Positions 36,143 to 43,891 of a stretch of 64,000 nt of DNA are shown here, piece after piece; position 1 is the stretch's first letter, and each line of letters begins with the position of its first letter. Both the position numbers and the translations under genes were made by a program. Source of the DNA: Candidatus Amunia macphersoniae (GTDB lineage: Bacteria; Chloroflexota; Dormibacteria; Aeolococcales; Aeolococcaceae); NCBI GenBank assembly GCA_016464795.1, contig JAEKNN010000062.1, positions 1-64,000 of the forward strand. Direction: 5' to 3'. The notes under the pieces were generated by a model. That model was not told where the DNA came from. It saw only the letters and a program-made list of their open reading frames with translations, and searched no databases.

Positions 36143-37230
36143 GCCACTGTAACCTCGTCCAGCAGGTACACGTCCTGGACGGTGTTGAGGAGATCGATCC
36201 CCTCAACGAGTGGTCGCTGAAACGCCTTGCGCCCGCTGATCAGCCCGGCTCCGCCGGCCCGCTTGTTGATGACCGCGGTGCGCACCGCCTCGCCAAAATC
36301 ACCAGCCCCGCGGGACTCGCCGCCGCTGTTGATCAGGGGCGACCGGCCGGCGAAGCAGTTGAGCAGCTGATAGCGCGTCAGGTCGATGGGGTTGTCGGTG
36401 GTCAGATGGTCGTAGACCGCAGCGTTGGTCTTGCCGAAGTTCAGCGCTGTGTAGCCGCCGTTGTTGGTGGGCAGCTTCTGCTTGATAATGTCCGCCTGGA
36501 TGGTGACACCGAGATGGTTCGCCTGTCCGGTGAGGTCGGCAGCTGTGTGGTAGTCGACGCCGTCCTTCTTGAAGGCGTCGTTGCGCAGGTAGCACCACAG
36601 CACGGTCGCCATGCCCAGCTCGTGCGCCTGCGCAAACGCCTCGGACACCTCATTCAGCTGGCGCATCGCATCCTCTGAGCCAAAGTAGATGGTGGCCCCC
36701 ACCGCCACCGCTCCCATCTCCCACGCCTGCTGGACGTCGCCGAACATCACCTGCACGAACCGATTCGGATAGGTGAGCAGCTCGTTGTGGTTGAGCTTCA
36801 CGATGAAGGGGATGCGGTGCGCCCAGCGCCGCGCCACGGAGCCGAGAACACCCAAGGTGGAGGCGACCGCGTTGCATCCCCCCTCGACGGCGAGCTCGAC
36901 GATCCTCTCACCGTCGAAATAGGCGGGATTGGTCGCGAACGAAGCAGCCGCGGAGTGCTCCACGCCCTGGTCGACCGGAAGGATCGACAGGTAGCCTGTG
37001 CCGGCGAGCCGGCCATGGTTGAAGAGCGTCTCGAGGCTGCGCAGGACCCGGACGTTGCGATCGCTGAGGGAGACCACTCGATCGACGAACCCGGGGCCGG
37101 GAAGTTGGAGCACGTCCTTGGGGACAGTCTGGCAGCGGTGCTGCAGCAGGGCGGTCCCCTCACTACCCAGCAGGCCCTCGATCCTGTCGAGGGAGGTGGT
37201 CGCCGCCGCCGTCGCCGTCACCGTCGCCAT
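36139..37230 (-). CDS. fbaB: Class I fructose-bisphosphate aldolase (FbaB/DhnA type)
   Basis: 363 aa from ATG 37230 with GGGAGAG upstream; the open frame continues to 37410 but that part is not conserved. Schiff-base aldolase cleaving fructose-1,6-bisphosphate. Diagnostic run [51 protein letters not shown] resembles E. coli FbaB throughout; also [22 protein letters not shown] and INSGGESRG...[23 protein letters not shown]. Together with the GlpX-like gene at 16 kb it suggests a gluconeogenic or glycolytic role. Confidence 0.95.
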   Translation of the reverse strand: MATVTATAAATTSLDRIEGLLGSEGTALLQHRCQTVPKDVLQLPGPGFVDRVVSLSDRNVRVLRSLETLFNHGRLAGTGYLSILPVDQGVEHSAAASFATNPAYFDGERIVELAVEGGCNAVASTLGVLGSVARRWAHRIPFIVKLNHNELLTYPNRFVQVMFGDVQQAWEMGAVAVGATIYFGSEDAMRQLNEVSEAFAQAHELGMATVLWCYLRNDAFKKDGVDYHTAADLTGQANHLGVTIQADIIKQKLPTNNGGYTALNFGKTNAAVYDHLTTDNPIDLTRYQLLNCFAGRSPLINSGGESRGAGDFGEAVRTAVINKRAGGAGLISGRKAFQRPLVEGIDLLNTVQDVYLLDEVTVA

Positions 37231-37329
37231 GCTCGTGTCTCTCCCGGTCTGGTGGTGATCCTGAGGTCCAGTGTGGCCGATCGGTGCGCCGATCTGCGCG
37301 TCCGCCCGCAGAACCGGACCTCGCTGGGA

Positions 37330-37335
37330 TACGTT
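37330..37335 (+). promoter_or_regulatory. Putative -10 box (TACGTT) of murA
   Basis: TACGTT ends 10 nt before ATG 37346, divergent from fbaB; no ribosome-binding site. Confidence 0.35.
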
Positions 37336-37345
37336 TACGGCGCTG

Positions 37346-38653
37346 ATGGACCTCCTACGCATCGCCGGACCGCATCCGCTCGAGGGCACCGTGTCGATCT
37401 CTGGCAGCAAGAACGCGGCTCTGCCGGTGATGGCGGCCGCGCTGCTGACCGATCAGCCGCTCGAACTCCACAACGTGCCGGACATCGAGGACATCGAGGC
37501 GATGGCGACGATGCTGCGCCACCTCGGCGTGCAGGTCGACCGTCTCGCGCAGTCGTCGTGGCGGCTGCACGCCGCCCGGCTCGGAACAGTGCAGATCGGG
37601 GCTGACCTGACCCGGCGGATGCGGGGGTCCTTCCTGCTCTTCGGCGCCCTGATCGCGCGCAGCGGGGAGGCGGCCATCGCCCGTCCGGGCGGCGATGACA
37701 TCGGCATGCGCCGTGTCGAGCAGCACCTCGAGGGTCTCCGGCTCATGGGTGCCAATGTCGACGAGCTCTCTGACATGTACACGGCCCAGGCTGCGCGCTT
37801 GCACGGGGCTCGCATCGACCTCGACATGCCCACCGTCACGGGAACGGAGAATCTCATCATGGCCGCGGTGCTCGCCGACGGCATCACCGTCATCGCCAAC
37901 GCGGCGCGTGAACCTCACGTGTTCGATCTGGTCCGCTGCCTGGTGGGGATGGGGGCCCGGATCAGTGGTGCCGGCACTGAGTTGATAGTCATCGAGGGGC
38001 AGCCCAGCCTGCTCCACGGAACCACCCACAGCGTCACCACCGACTACATCGAGGCGGGGACGTACATGGTTGCGGCGGCCGCGACGCGCGGCCAGGTGGT
38101 CGTCGACAGGATGCGGCCGAGCGATGTGCGCTGGTTGATCAACAAGCTGCGCACCGCCGGCGCCGACGTCGTGGAGGGTGCAAGCCACGTGCTTGTCAGG
38201 GGCGGGCCTCTGCGGGCGGTCGATGTCACCACTTGGCCCCACCCCGGCTTCGCCACCGACCTGCAACCGCAGTGGGGCGCGCTGATGACCCAGGCGACCG
38301 GCACCAGCATCGTCAGCGAGGCGCTGTACGAGAACCGGTTTCGGCACGTGCCGGAGCTGATGCGGTTCGGGGCCCGGATCAGCGTTGAGGGTCGCAGCGC
38401 GATCATCGAAGGCCCGGTGCGGCTGACCCCGACGCGCGCGACCGTGCCGGACATCCGCTCGGGAGCCGCGCTGGTGATCGCCGCCCTCTGCGCCCATGGC
38501 ACCACCGAGCTCGATGGTGTCTACCACCTCGATCGCGGTTACGAGGCCCTCGAGGAGAAGCTTCGTGGCCTCGGCGCCAACGTGGAGAGGGTGACCATCG
38601 CCGGCGACGGCGATGCCGCCCAGTTCGACCTCAGCGGCGTCGTCGGCGACTGA
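37346..38653 (+). CDS. murA: UDP-N-acetylglucosamine 1-carboxyvinyltransferase (MurA), Asp-type
   Basis: 435 aa from ATG 37346. First committed step of peptidoglycan synthesis (UDP-GlcNAc plus PEP). EPSP-synthase fold: [88 protein letters not shown]. In the active-site loop the usual PGGCxIG is PGGDDIG: the catalytic Cys is Asp117, as in mycobacterial MurA, which predicts natural fosfomycin insensitivity. It is followed 4 nt later by the MreB-like start. Confidence 0.96.
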   Translation: MDLLRIAGPHPLEGTVSISGSKNAALPVMAAALLTDQPLELHNVPDIEDIEAMATMLRHLGVQVDRLAQSSWRLHAARLGTVQIGADLTRRMRGSFLLFGALIARSGEAAIARPGGDDIGMRRVEQHLEGLRLMGANVDELSDMYTAQAARLHGARIDLDMPTVTGTENLIMAAVLADGITVIANAAREPHVFDLVRCLVGMGARISGAGTELIVIEGQPSLLHGTTHSVTTDYIEAGTYMVAAAATRGQVVVDRMRPSDVRWLINKLRTAGADVVEGASHVLVRGGPLRAVDVTTWPHPGFATDLQPQWGALMTQATGTSIVSEALYENRFRHVPELMRFGARISVEGRSAIIEGPVRLTPTRATVPDIRSGAALVIAALCAHGTTELDGVYHLDRGYEALEEKLRGLGANVERVTIAGDGDAAQFDLSGVVGD

Positions 38654-38657
38654 ACGA

Positions 38658-39626
38658 GTGCTCGGCAAGAAGCTCGGGATCGACCTGGGCACAGCCACCC
38701 TTCGGGTGGTCACCCGCGGCGAGGGCACGCTCATCACCGAGCCCGCCGTGGTGGCGATGCGCGATGGAGAGGCAGCCAACAGCCTGCTGGGGAACGCGGC
38801 CTTCGAGGCGAGGGCGCAGGACCGCACCATCGTGCTCCGGCGGCCGCTCGATGGTGGGGACGTCCGCGACCATGCCGCCCTGGCCGCACTGGTTCAGCAG
38901 GCGGTCAATCGCGCTGTTGGCCGGCAGCGCATCTTCAAGCCGGACATCGTGATCGCGGTGCGCGCGGGGATGGACGGTGACGGCAGACGCAGCGTGCTCG
39001 ATGCTGGGGCACGAGCTGGTGCACGCACCGTGTACCTCATCGACGCTGCCATCGCGGCGGCGATGGGGGCTGGGATCGCGATCACCTCTTCGCGACCTTA
39101 CCTGGTCGTCGACATCGGGGCCGGAAAGACAGATGTCGCTGTTCTAGCGCTGGAAGGGACTGTCGCCGGCCGCTCCCTCCGTGGCGGAGGCGACCAGCTG
39201 TTCAGGGGTCTGGCGGCGCAGGTTGAGGCAACCCACGCCGTTGTCCTCGACCGCGACGAGCTGCGCTCCGCGGGGCGTCTCCTGGTGGCGGCAACCCATG
39301 AGGAGCGCACGGCCGAGATCGGGGGCGTCCTGCTCTCCTCGCACGAGCTGGCTCCGATGGTCTCGGACCATCTGCGACCTCTCGACCGCGCTCTCTTGGA
39401 GGTGCTCGAGGACACCCCTCCGGCCCTGCGCCGCGACCTGCGCAGCACCGGCCTGCTGCTCACGGGTGGGGGCGCCCGGCTCGAAGGCCTCGACCGTCAT
39501 CTGGCGGGGGTGACGGGTTGCTCGGTGCGGGTGGCCGCCGACCCGGAGGGCTGCACCGTCCGGGGCACAGCTCTGGCCGTCGACAACCTCGACCTGCTGC
39601 GACGCAACTTCATGTATTTGCGTTAA
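38658..39626 (+). CDS. mreB: MreB-like actin family protein, divergent
   Basis: 322 aa from GTG 38658, 4 nt after murA; an alternative in-frame start at 38613 lies inside murA. Overall MreB fold: KKLGIDLGTATLRVV, NEPAVVA-like TEPAVVAMRDG, KPDIVIAVRAGMDGDGRRSVLDAGARAGARTVYLID, LVVDIGAGKTDVAVLALEG, LLLTGGGARLEGLDRHL. Several nucleotide-site residues differ from canonical MreB: DLGTANT is DLGTATL, LIEEPMAAA is LIDAAIAAA and DIGGGTT is DIGAGKT. It may be a specialised paralog in cell-shape or wall synthesis, or be weakly ATP-binding. Confidence 0.8.
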   Translation: MLGKKLGIDLGTATLRVVTRGEGTLITEPAVVAMRDGEAANSLLGNAAFEARAQDRTIVLRRPLDGGDVRDHAALAALVQQAVNRAVGRQRIFKPDIVIAVRAGMDGDGRRSVLDAGARAGARTVYLIDAAIAAAMGAGIAITSSRPYLVVDIGAGKTDVAVLALEGTVAGRSLRGGGDQLFRGLAAQVEATHAVVLDRDELRSAGRLLVAATHEERTAEIGGVLLSSHELAPMVSDHLRPLDRALLEVLEDTPPALRRDLRSTGLLLTGGGARLEGLDRHLAGVTGCSVRVAADPEGCTVRGTALAVDNLDLLRRNFMYLR

Positions 39627-39944
39627 CAGGGGGCGGGCAGATCCCGCCCCCTCGCTGCGCTCGTCTTGACAGGGGGCGGGCAGATCCCGCCCCCTCGAAT
39701 GACCGGAGTGAATCCGACCATTCTCACCCCCACCCTCGGCGCTCCTCGAGCGCCGCTGTCGCTGCGCGACGGGTCATGGCAGATCCCGCCCCCACGCTCA
39801 ACCCCCACCCTCGGCGCGCCTCGCGCGCCGGCTCGCTGCGCTCGTCTTGACAGGGGGCGGGTGATCTGCTCGGCGGTTGGTGCCGTACACACCTCAGACA
39901 AGGAAGTATGTCCGCCGCCGGTGGATGTCTATAGGAGACGGCTT
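39627..39944 (+). repeat. Intergenic repeat cluster with strong palindromes
   Basis: 318 bp without a gene. Two copies of a 9-bp-stem palindrome (GGGGGCGGG, loop CAGAT, CCCGCCCCC) lie at 39629-39651 and 39672-39694. A 30-bp segment (positions 39651-39680) recurs exactly at 39832-39861, a 17-bp segment ACCCCCACCCTCGGCGC occurs at 39726 and 39801, each followed by a GGCGC-type inverted repeat, and CAGATCCCGCCCCC occurs three times. Layout fits a dispersed palindromic repeat; the first hairpin may also terminate murA-mreB mRNA. Not a CRISPR: no regular spacers. Confidence 0.75.
39629..39651 (+). terminator. GC-rich hairpin after mreB
   Basis: Perfect 9-bp stem with a 5-nt loop, 3 nt after the mreB stop. 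There is no U-tract, so it may act as a repeat element or RNA-stability hairpin rather than a true terminator. Confidence 0.4.
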
Positions 39945-41162
39945 ATGTTCGGAACGCGACGACTCTCCCTCACGGTGGGAGCCACGGCAGTGATGGCCAC
40001 GATGGTGGCCGCATGTGGCGGAGACACCTCCTCCAGCTCTTCATCAGGTCCGGCGTCGAGCAGCGGCAGCCCGGCTGCCTCGACCGCGGCGGCTCCAGCC
40101 GCCGCCATCCTCAACCTCACCGGGGCGACCACCAAGGTCGACCTGGACGCGAGCACGGCGATGGTCCTGCAGCAGAACGGCGTGTCGGTGGCCCCAGTGG
40201 CGCCGGCGACAGCCGCCATGGCCAACGGCACAGTTGAGGTCAGCTTTCCGATCACCGCCGGCTATGCGGCGATCTACCCGATGACCAGCCTTCCCTTCGT
40301 TCGTGGCACGTTCAGCCACAGCGGCGGGATCACCTTCTCAGCCGGGGGCAAGACCCTGACCGCAACCGACTTCGTGGTCAATCCCGGCACCTCCACGCTG
40401 ACCGCCACCGTCGGCGGCAAGGGTGTTCCGCTGCTCGACGTCGATGGCAGCCAGGTCAAGATGACCAGCGACTCCTCAGGCGTGCATCTCGACGGCGCCG
40501 TCGCCAAGCTGTCGACAGTGGCCGCGAGCGCCCTCAACAGCACCTTCGGCGTGTCGCTGTTCAAGCAAGGCATTCCTGTCGGCGTGGTCCACATCACCGC
40601 GATGGGAACAGCCGATCCGGGCGGCGCAGCATCGGCTCAGGTTGAGCAGCTGTCCGGGCAGAGCACGTCGGTCGACATCGATCCCGCCACCGCTGGGGTT
40701 CTTCAGAAGAACGGCGTGAGCGTGGCTCCGGTGGCCCCGGCAACCGCATCGATGGCCAATGGTGGGCTGACCGTCAGCTTCCCGATCACCAACGGTTACG
40801 TGGCGGTCTTCCCGCAGTCGAGCCTGCCCTTCCTCCGCGGCTTCATCAGCCACGACGGCGGCCTGACGTTCACCGCCGGCGGTAAGTCGATCACCGTGAC
40901 CGACTTCATGGTCAACCCTGGCAACTCCGAGCTTTACGGCACAGTCGGCGGGTCGGGCGCGGTCGTTCCCCTGCTCGACATCGATGGCAGCAAGGTGGTC
41001 ATGACCACCGACTCGGCGGGAGCCATCCACCTCGACGGCGCCGTGGCCAAGCTCTCGGCCACCGCCGCCAGCGCGCTGAACTCCACGTTCGGTGTGACCC
41101 TGTTCACCGCAGGCATCCCCCTGGGAGTGGTGCACATCATCGCAACTGCAGTGGCGGCGTAA
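39945..41162 (+). CDS. Lipoprotein with two tandem ~170-aa repeats
   Basis: 405 aa from ATG 39945 with AGGAG 8 nt upstream. Signal peptide with lipobox VAAC (Cys24), a Ser/Ala linker, then two copies of one domain: about residues 54-223 and 231-404. Shared blocks include NGVSVAPVAPATA, SFPIT, SLPF.RG, HxGG(I/L)TFxAGGK, LLDxDGSxVxMTxDS and HLDGAVAKLS(A/T)xAASALNSTFGV. Predicted all-beta, extracytoplasmic. Similar LDxxTAxxLxxNGVxVxPVxPAxA phrases occur in actinobacterial secreted proteins, but I cannot assign a function. Preceded by the repeat cluster. Confidence 0.88.
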   Translation: MFGTRRLSLTVGATAVMATMVAACGGDTSSSSSSGPASSSGSPAASTAAAPAAAILNLTGATTKVDLDASTAMVLQQNGVSVAPVAPATAAMANGTVEVSFPITAGYAAIYPMTSLPFVRGTFSHSGGITFSAGGKTLTATDFVVNPGTSTLTATVGGKGVPLLDVDGSQVKMTSDSSGVHLDGAVAKLSTVAASALNSTFGVSLFKQGIPVGVVHITAMGTADPGGAASAQVEQLSGQSTSVDIDPATAGVLQKNGVSVAPVAPATASMANGGLTVSFPITNGYVAVFPQSSLPFLRGFISHDGGLTFTAGGKSITVTDFMVNPGNSELYGTVGGSGAVVPLLDIDGSKVVMTTDSAGAIHLDGAVAKLSATAASALNSTFGVTLFTAGIPLGVVHIIATAVAA

Positions 41163-41181
41163 TCAACGACGCCTAGAATGG

Positions 41182-41212
41182 CCGGGCGCCCGCTGGCAAC
41201 GGCGGCGCCCGG
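41182..41212 (+). terminator. Hairpin after the repeat lipoprotein
   Basis: CCGGGCGCC and GGCGCCCGG pair perfectly (9 bp, 13-nt loop) 20 nt after the stop codon, followed only by TCCATTCCC. Likely a terminator or mRNA 3' end. Confidence 0.55.
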
Positions 41213-41224
41213 TCCATTCCCTTC

Positions 41225-41527
41225 GTGGCCATCTTCGTGGCCATCATCATGGCTCATTGCGAAGCCCCGTTCGGACGTCCCAGCCGAGGCGTTGTGGGCA
41301 ATTCACGGCTCACCTCGCTGGCCGGAACAGTTCTCCTGGCGCTGATCACCCTTCAGGTGCTCAGCGCTCTGTTCTTTTTTACTGCTGACTTACAACGTCA
41401 GCCTCCGGTCGGGCCGCTCTACGACGTGGTGTGTCCCGTGCACTTCTTCGTCGGGTTCATGCTGATGCCCCTGATCGCCATCAAGCTGGCCAGCACGGGA
41501 TACCGATTCAGCAGGTACGATCGAACC
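41225..41527 (+). pseudogene. Truncated membrane-protein remnant
   Basis: About 100 codons from GTG 41225 encode a coherent stretch, NSRLTSLAGTVLLALITLQVLSALFFF, then PLYDVVCPVHFFVGFMLMPLIAIKLASTGYRFSRYD. This looks like the N-terminal two-helix part of a b-type-cytochrome-like integral membrane protein seen in actinobacteria, which normally continues with further helices. Here homologous-looking sequence stops after RFSRYD and the frame runs on antisense to mtnP. I take it as a 3'-truncated remnant; a short real gene is the alternative. Confidence 0.5.
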
Positions 41528-41539
41528 ACCCATTGTCGA

Positions 41540-42388
41540 TCAGTGGTCCAGCGGCACCGCGCGCAGCTCCGCGCAGGCGCAGCCGCGCTGCCCACCAACC
41601 TTCCCCACCAGATCCTCCAACGCGCCCCGCAGTGCTGCGGTGTGGCGCGCAAAGATGGCCATCACCTCATCCTGGGTCACCGCTGGATGCTCGGGGCGCT
41701 CCTCCACCCCCACGTCGTAGTCGGTCACCAGCGAGACGTTGACGTAGCAGAGCCCGAGCTCGCGAGCCAGGACCACCTCGGGGACCTGGGTCATGTTGAT
41801 CACCTCGCCGCCCTCGGCACGGAAGCGCCGGGACTCGGCTCGTGTGGAGAACCTCGGACCGGGCACCACGACGACCGTGCCGTGCTCATGGACGGTGAAC
41901 CCCGCGACGCGACAGGCCTGTGCGGCGAGGGGGCGCAACTCCACGCAGTACGGGTCTGCCATGGTGGCGTGAGCCACGTCGGGGCCGTCGAAGAAGGTAC
42001 TGTGATGACCACCGCCGGTGTGGTCGATGAATTGGTCACAGATGACCACATCCCCGGGCGCGAAGTCGACACGAAGGCTGCCCACCGCTGACGGTGCGAT
42101 GACTCGCTCCACGCCGATCGAGCCGAGCGCCCAGATGTTGGCGCGGTGGTTGATTCGATGCGGTGGGATGGTGTGGCCCTGGCCGTGCCGCGGCAGAAAG
42201 GCCACGTCGGAGTCTCCAATCCTGCTCAGGGAGATTGAATCGCTGGGGTCGCCAAAGGGGGTCACCACCTCTCTCGAGGTGCTCGACCCGGTGAGCCGAT
42301 ACAGGCCGGAACCACCGATGATGCCGATCGAGGCGTGGGTTTCGTCCACCGAGCGGTGATGATAAGAGGTCATGCTCAGATGATCCAC
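41540..42388 (-). CDS. mtnP: S-methyl-5'-thioadenosine phosphorylase (PNP/MTAP family)
   Basis: 282 aa from GTG 42388 (ATG 42373 is an alternative). Phosphorolysis of methylthioadenosine in methionine salvage. Motifs: SIGIIGGSGLYRL, FLPRHGQGHTIPPHRINHRANIWALGSIGVERVIAPSAVGSL, VVVPGPRFSTRAESRRFRAEGGEVINMTQVPEVVLARELGLCYVNVSLVTDYDVG. TDYD favours MTAP over purine nucleoside phosphorylase, which has Asn at that place. The C-terminus is slightly long with a Cys pair (GCACAE). It is divergent from the GT2 cluster. Confidence 0.93.
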   Translation of the reverse strand: MDHLSMTSYHHRSVDETHASIGIIGGSGLYRLTGSSTSREVVTPFGDPSDSISLSRIGDSDVAFLPRHGQGHTIPPHRINHRANIWALGSIGVERVIAPSAVGSLRVDFAPGDVVICDQFIDHTGGGHHSTFFDGPDVAHATMADPYCVELRPLAAQACRVAGFTVHEHGTVVVVPGPRFSTRAESRRFRAEGGEVINMTQVPEVVLARELGLCYVNVSLVTDYDVGVEERPEHPAVTQDEVMAIFARHTAALRGALEDLVGKVGGQRGCACAELRAVPLDH

Positions 42389-42405
42389 GTGGCAAAGACT
42401 CCGCG

Positions 42406-42411
42406 TACCCT
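42406..42411 (+). promoter_or_regulatory. Putative -10 box (TACCCT) of the glycosylation cluster, leaderless type
   Basis: TACCCT ends 6 nt before GTG 42418, the start of a 41-codon ORF. Confidence 0.4.
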
Positions 42412-42417
42412 GTGACA

Positions 42418-42543
42418 GTGGACCTGCCGACGTACCCGTCTACCCACGCGGTTGCCGACCCTGGTCGCCCCCTCGATCGCTGGTTCGCTGAGCAGGGAGC
42501 TCCACTGGCCTACGACCTGGCCCGCCACGGCGACGCGCGATGA
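42418..42543 (+). CDS. Small 41-aa ORF coupled to the GT2 gene
   Basis: GTG at 42418, stop at 42541-42543, overlapping the GT2 ATG by 4 nt (ATGA), the same coupling used by all later genes of this cluster. Product begins VDLPTYPSTHAVADPGRPL, followed by DRWFAEQGAPLAYDLARHGDAR. It has a mixed amphipathic end and no signal. A -10 box 6 nt upstream supports a leaderless start here. It could be a leader peptide, a small subunit, or the tail of a decayed gene. Confidence 0.45.
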   Translation: MDLPTYPSTHAVADPGRPLDRWFAEQGAPLAYDLARHGDAR

Positions 42544-43244
42544 CCTCCGTCGCCTCCGGTCACGGCGTAACGGTGGTCATCCCGACGCTCAACGAGGTCG
42601 GAAGCATTGCCGCGGTGGTCGAGCGGGTCCGGCTCGCGATCGACGCCCAGGTCATCGTCGCTGACAACGGCAGCACCGACGGCACCGCCGGTGTCGCCCG
42701 GCGCGCCGGCGCGGTGGTCGTTGAGGTCAGCCAACGCGGCTACGGGCACGCCTGCCTGGCCGGCGTCCAGGCCGCCGCCGGCAGCAAGGTTCTTGTCTTC
42801 CTCGATGGTGACGGGAGCATGGCCCCCGAGGACATCCCGCGCCTGGTCGCGCCGATCCTCGGCGGACGTGCCGACGTGGTCTGCGGCATCCGGCCGATCC
42901 AGAGCTCGGGGATGCCCCCACATCAACGGCTTGGCAACCGCGTCATCGGCCTGTTGCTGCGGCGGCATGGTGTTCGGCTGCCCGAGCTGTGTCCCTTTCG
43001 TGCGGTGCGCGCAAGCACCCTCCTCGATCTCGACCTCCACGGTTCGCGCTTCGCCTGGCCGGCGCAGATGCTGGCCCGCGCCGCAGGACGCGGCGCCCGG
43101 ATCGAGTCCCTCCCTGTCGAGTACCGGGAGCGCACCGCCGGCCGCAGCAAGGTGGGCGGCTCGCTGCGCGGCTCGCTGGCGGCTTCGTGGGACATCTCTC
43201 GCGTCCTGATCGCCGAGCCGGTCGGCCCGGCGGCGCGGCGATGA
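42540..43244 (+). CDS. Glycosyltransferase family 2 (DPM1-like)
   Basis: 234 aa from ATG 42540. GT-A fold: VTVVIPTLNEVGSIAAVVERV, VIVADNGSTDGTAGVARRAGA, VEVSQRGYGHACLAGVQAAAG, and FLDGDGSMAPEDIPRLV (DxD-type). C-terminal ESLPVEYRERTAGRSKVGGSLRGSLAA matches polyprenyl-phosphate or dolichol-phosphate mannosyltransferase-like proteins. No membrane helix of its own. It probably charges a lipid carrier or makes a glycan for the neighbouring cluster. Confidence 0.9.
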   Translation: MTSVASGHGVTVVIPTLNEVGSIAAVVERVRLAIDAQVIVADNGSTDGTAGVARRAGAVVVEVSQRGYGHACLAGVQAAAGSKVLVFLDGDGSMAPEDIPRLVAPILGGRADVVCGIRPIQSSGMPPHQRLGNRVIGLLLRRHGVRLPELCPFRAVRASTLLDLDLHGSRFAWPAQMLARAAGRGARIESLPVEYRERTAGRSKVGGSLRGSLAASWDISRVLIAEPVGPAARR

Positions 43245-43891
43245 ACCTGCTCTGCGTCCTGGCCCGTGTGCCTTCGGCCGGGTCCGGCAAGTCACGACTG
43301 CGCGCCACCCTTGGCGACGCCACCACCGATCGACTGGCTCGTGCGTTCGTGGAGGACGTGCTCGACTGGCCACAGGACGTTGCCGACGGATTGTTGGTGG
43401 CCCACGCCGGCCCGGTCTCGCTGCTGCCCCCGGCCGGGTCGCGCGCGATCCTGGTTGCCCAGGTCGACGGCGACCTCGGCGACCGCATCGCCGCTGCAGT
43501 TGACGATGGCTTCGCGCGCGGGGCAACGCGTGTGGTGATCGTGGGCACCGACTGTCCCACCCTGCCGGCGGCGTTGCTCGCGGCGGCGTTCTCCGGGCTG
43601 TCCTACGCCCCCAGCACGGTCATCCCCGCGGCCGACGGAGGCTGGATCGCGCTGGGCGTCGACCGCCCACTGGGCAGGATCCTTGACGGCGTCACCTGGA
43701 GCAGCGCCCGCGCCGGGAAGCAGACCATCGAGGCGCTGCGAGCCGATGGCCGGCGCCCCCTCGTCCTCCCGCCGTGGTACGACATCGATGAGCCCGCCGA
43801 TCTGGATCGGGTTGGGGCGGAGACCGCTGCTCTGGCTCGCGCGCCGCGCACCGCGGCAGCGCTGGCGGAGATGCGCTCCGGAGTCGGGTGA
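43241..43891 (+). CDS. DUF2064 / TIGR04282-type transferase
   Basis: 216 aa from ATG 43241, overlapping the GT2 stop (ATGA). GT-A-like nucleotidyl/glycosyl transferase: MNLLCVLARVPSAGSGKSRLR, RVVIVGTDCPTLPAALL, VIPAADGGWIALGVDRPL, and LPPWYDIDEPADLDRV. The TDCP and DGG motifs are typical. Members frequently pair with a GT2 enzyme as seen here, but the substrate is undefined. Confidence 0.9.
   Translation: MNLLCVLARVPSAGSGKSRLRATLGDATTDRLARAFVEDVLDWPQDVADGLLVAHAGPVSLLPPAGSRAILVAQVDGDLGDRIAAAVDDGFARGATRVVIVGTDCPTLPAALLAAAFSGLSYAPSTVIPAADGGWIALGVDRPLGRILDGVTWSSARAGKQTIEALRADGRRPLVLPPWYDIDEPADLDRVGAETAALARAPRTAAALAEMRSGVG

Noticed and set aside
39627-39944. CRISPR array
   Set aside because: Repeats are palindromic and irregularly spaced with no unique spacers of constant length; no cas genes in the window.
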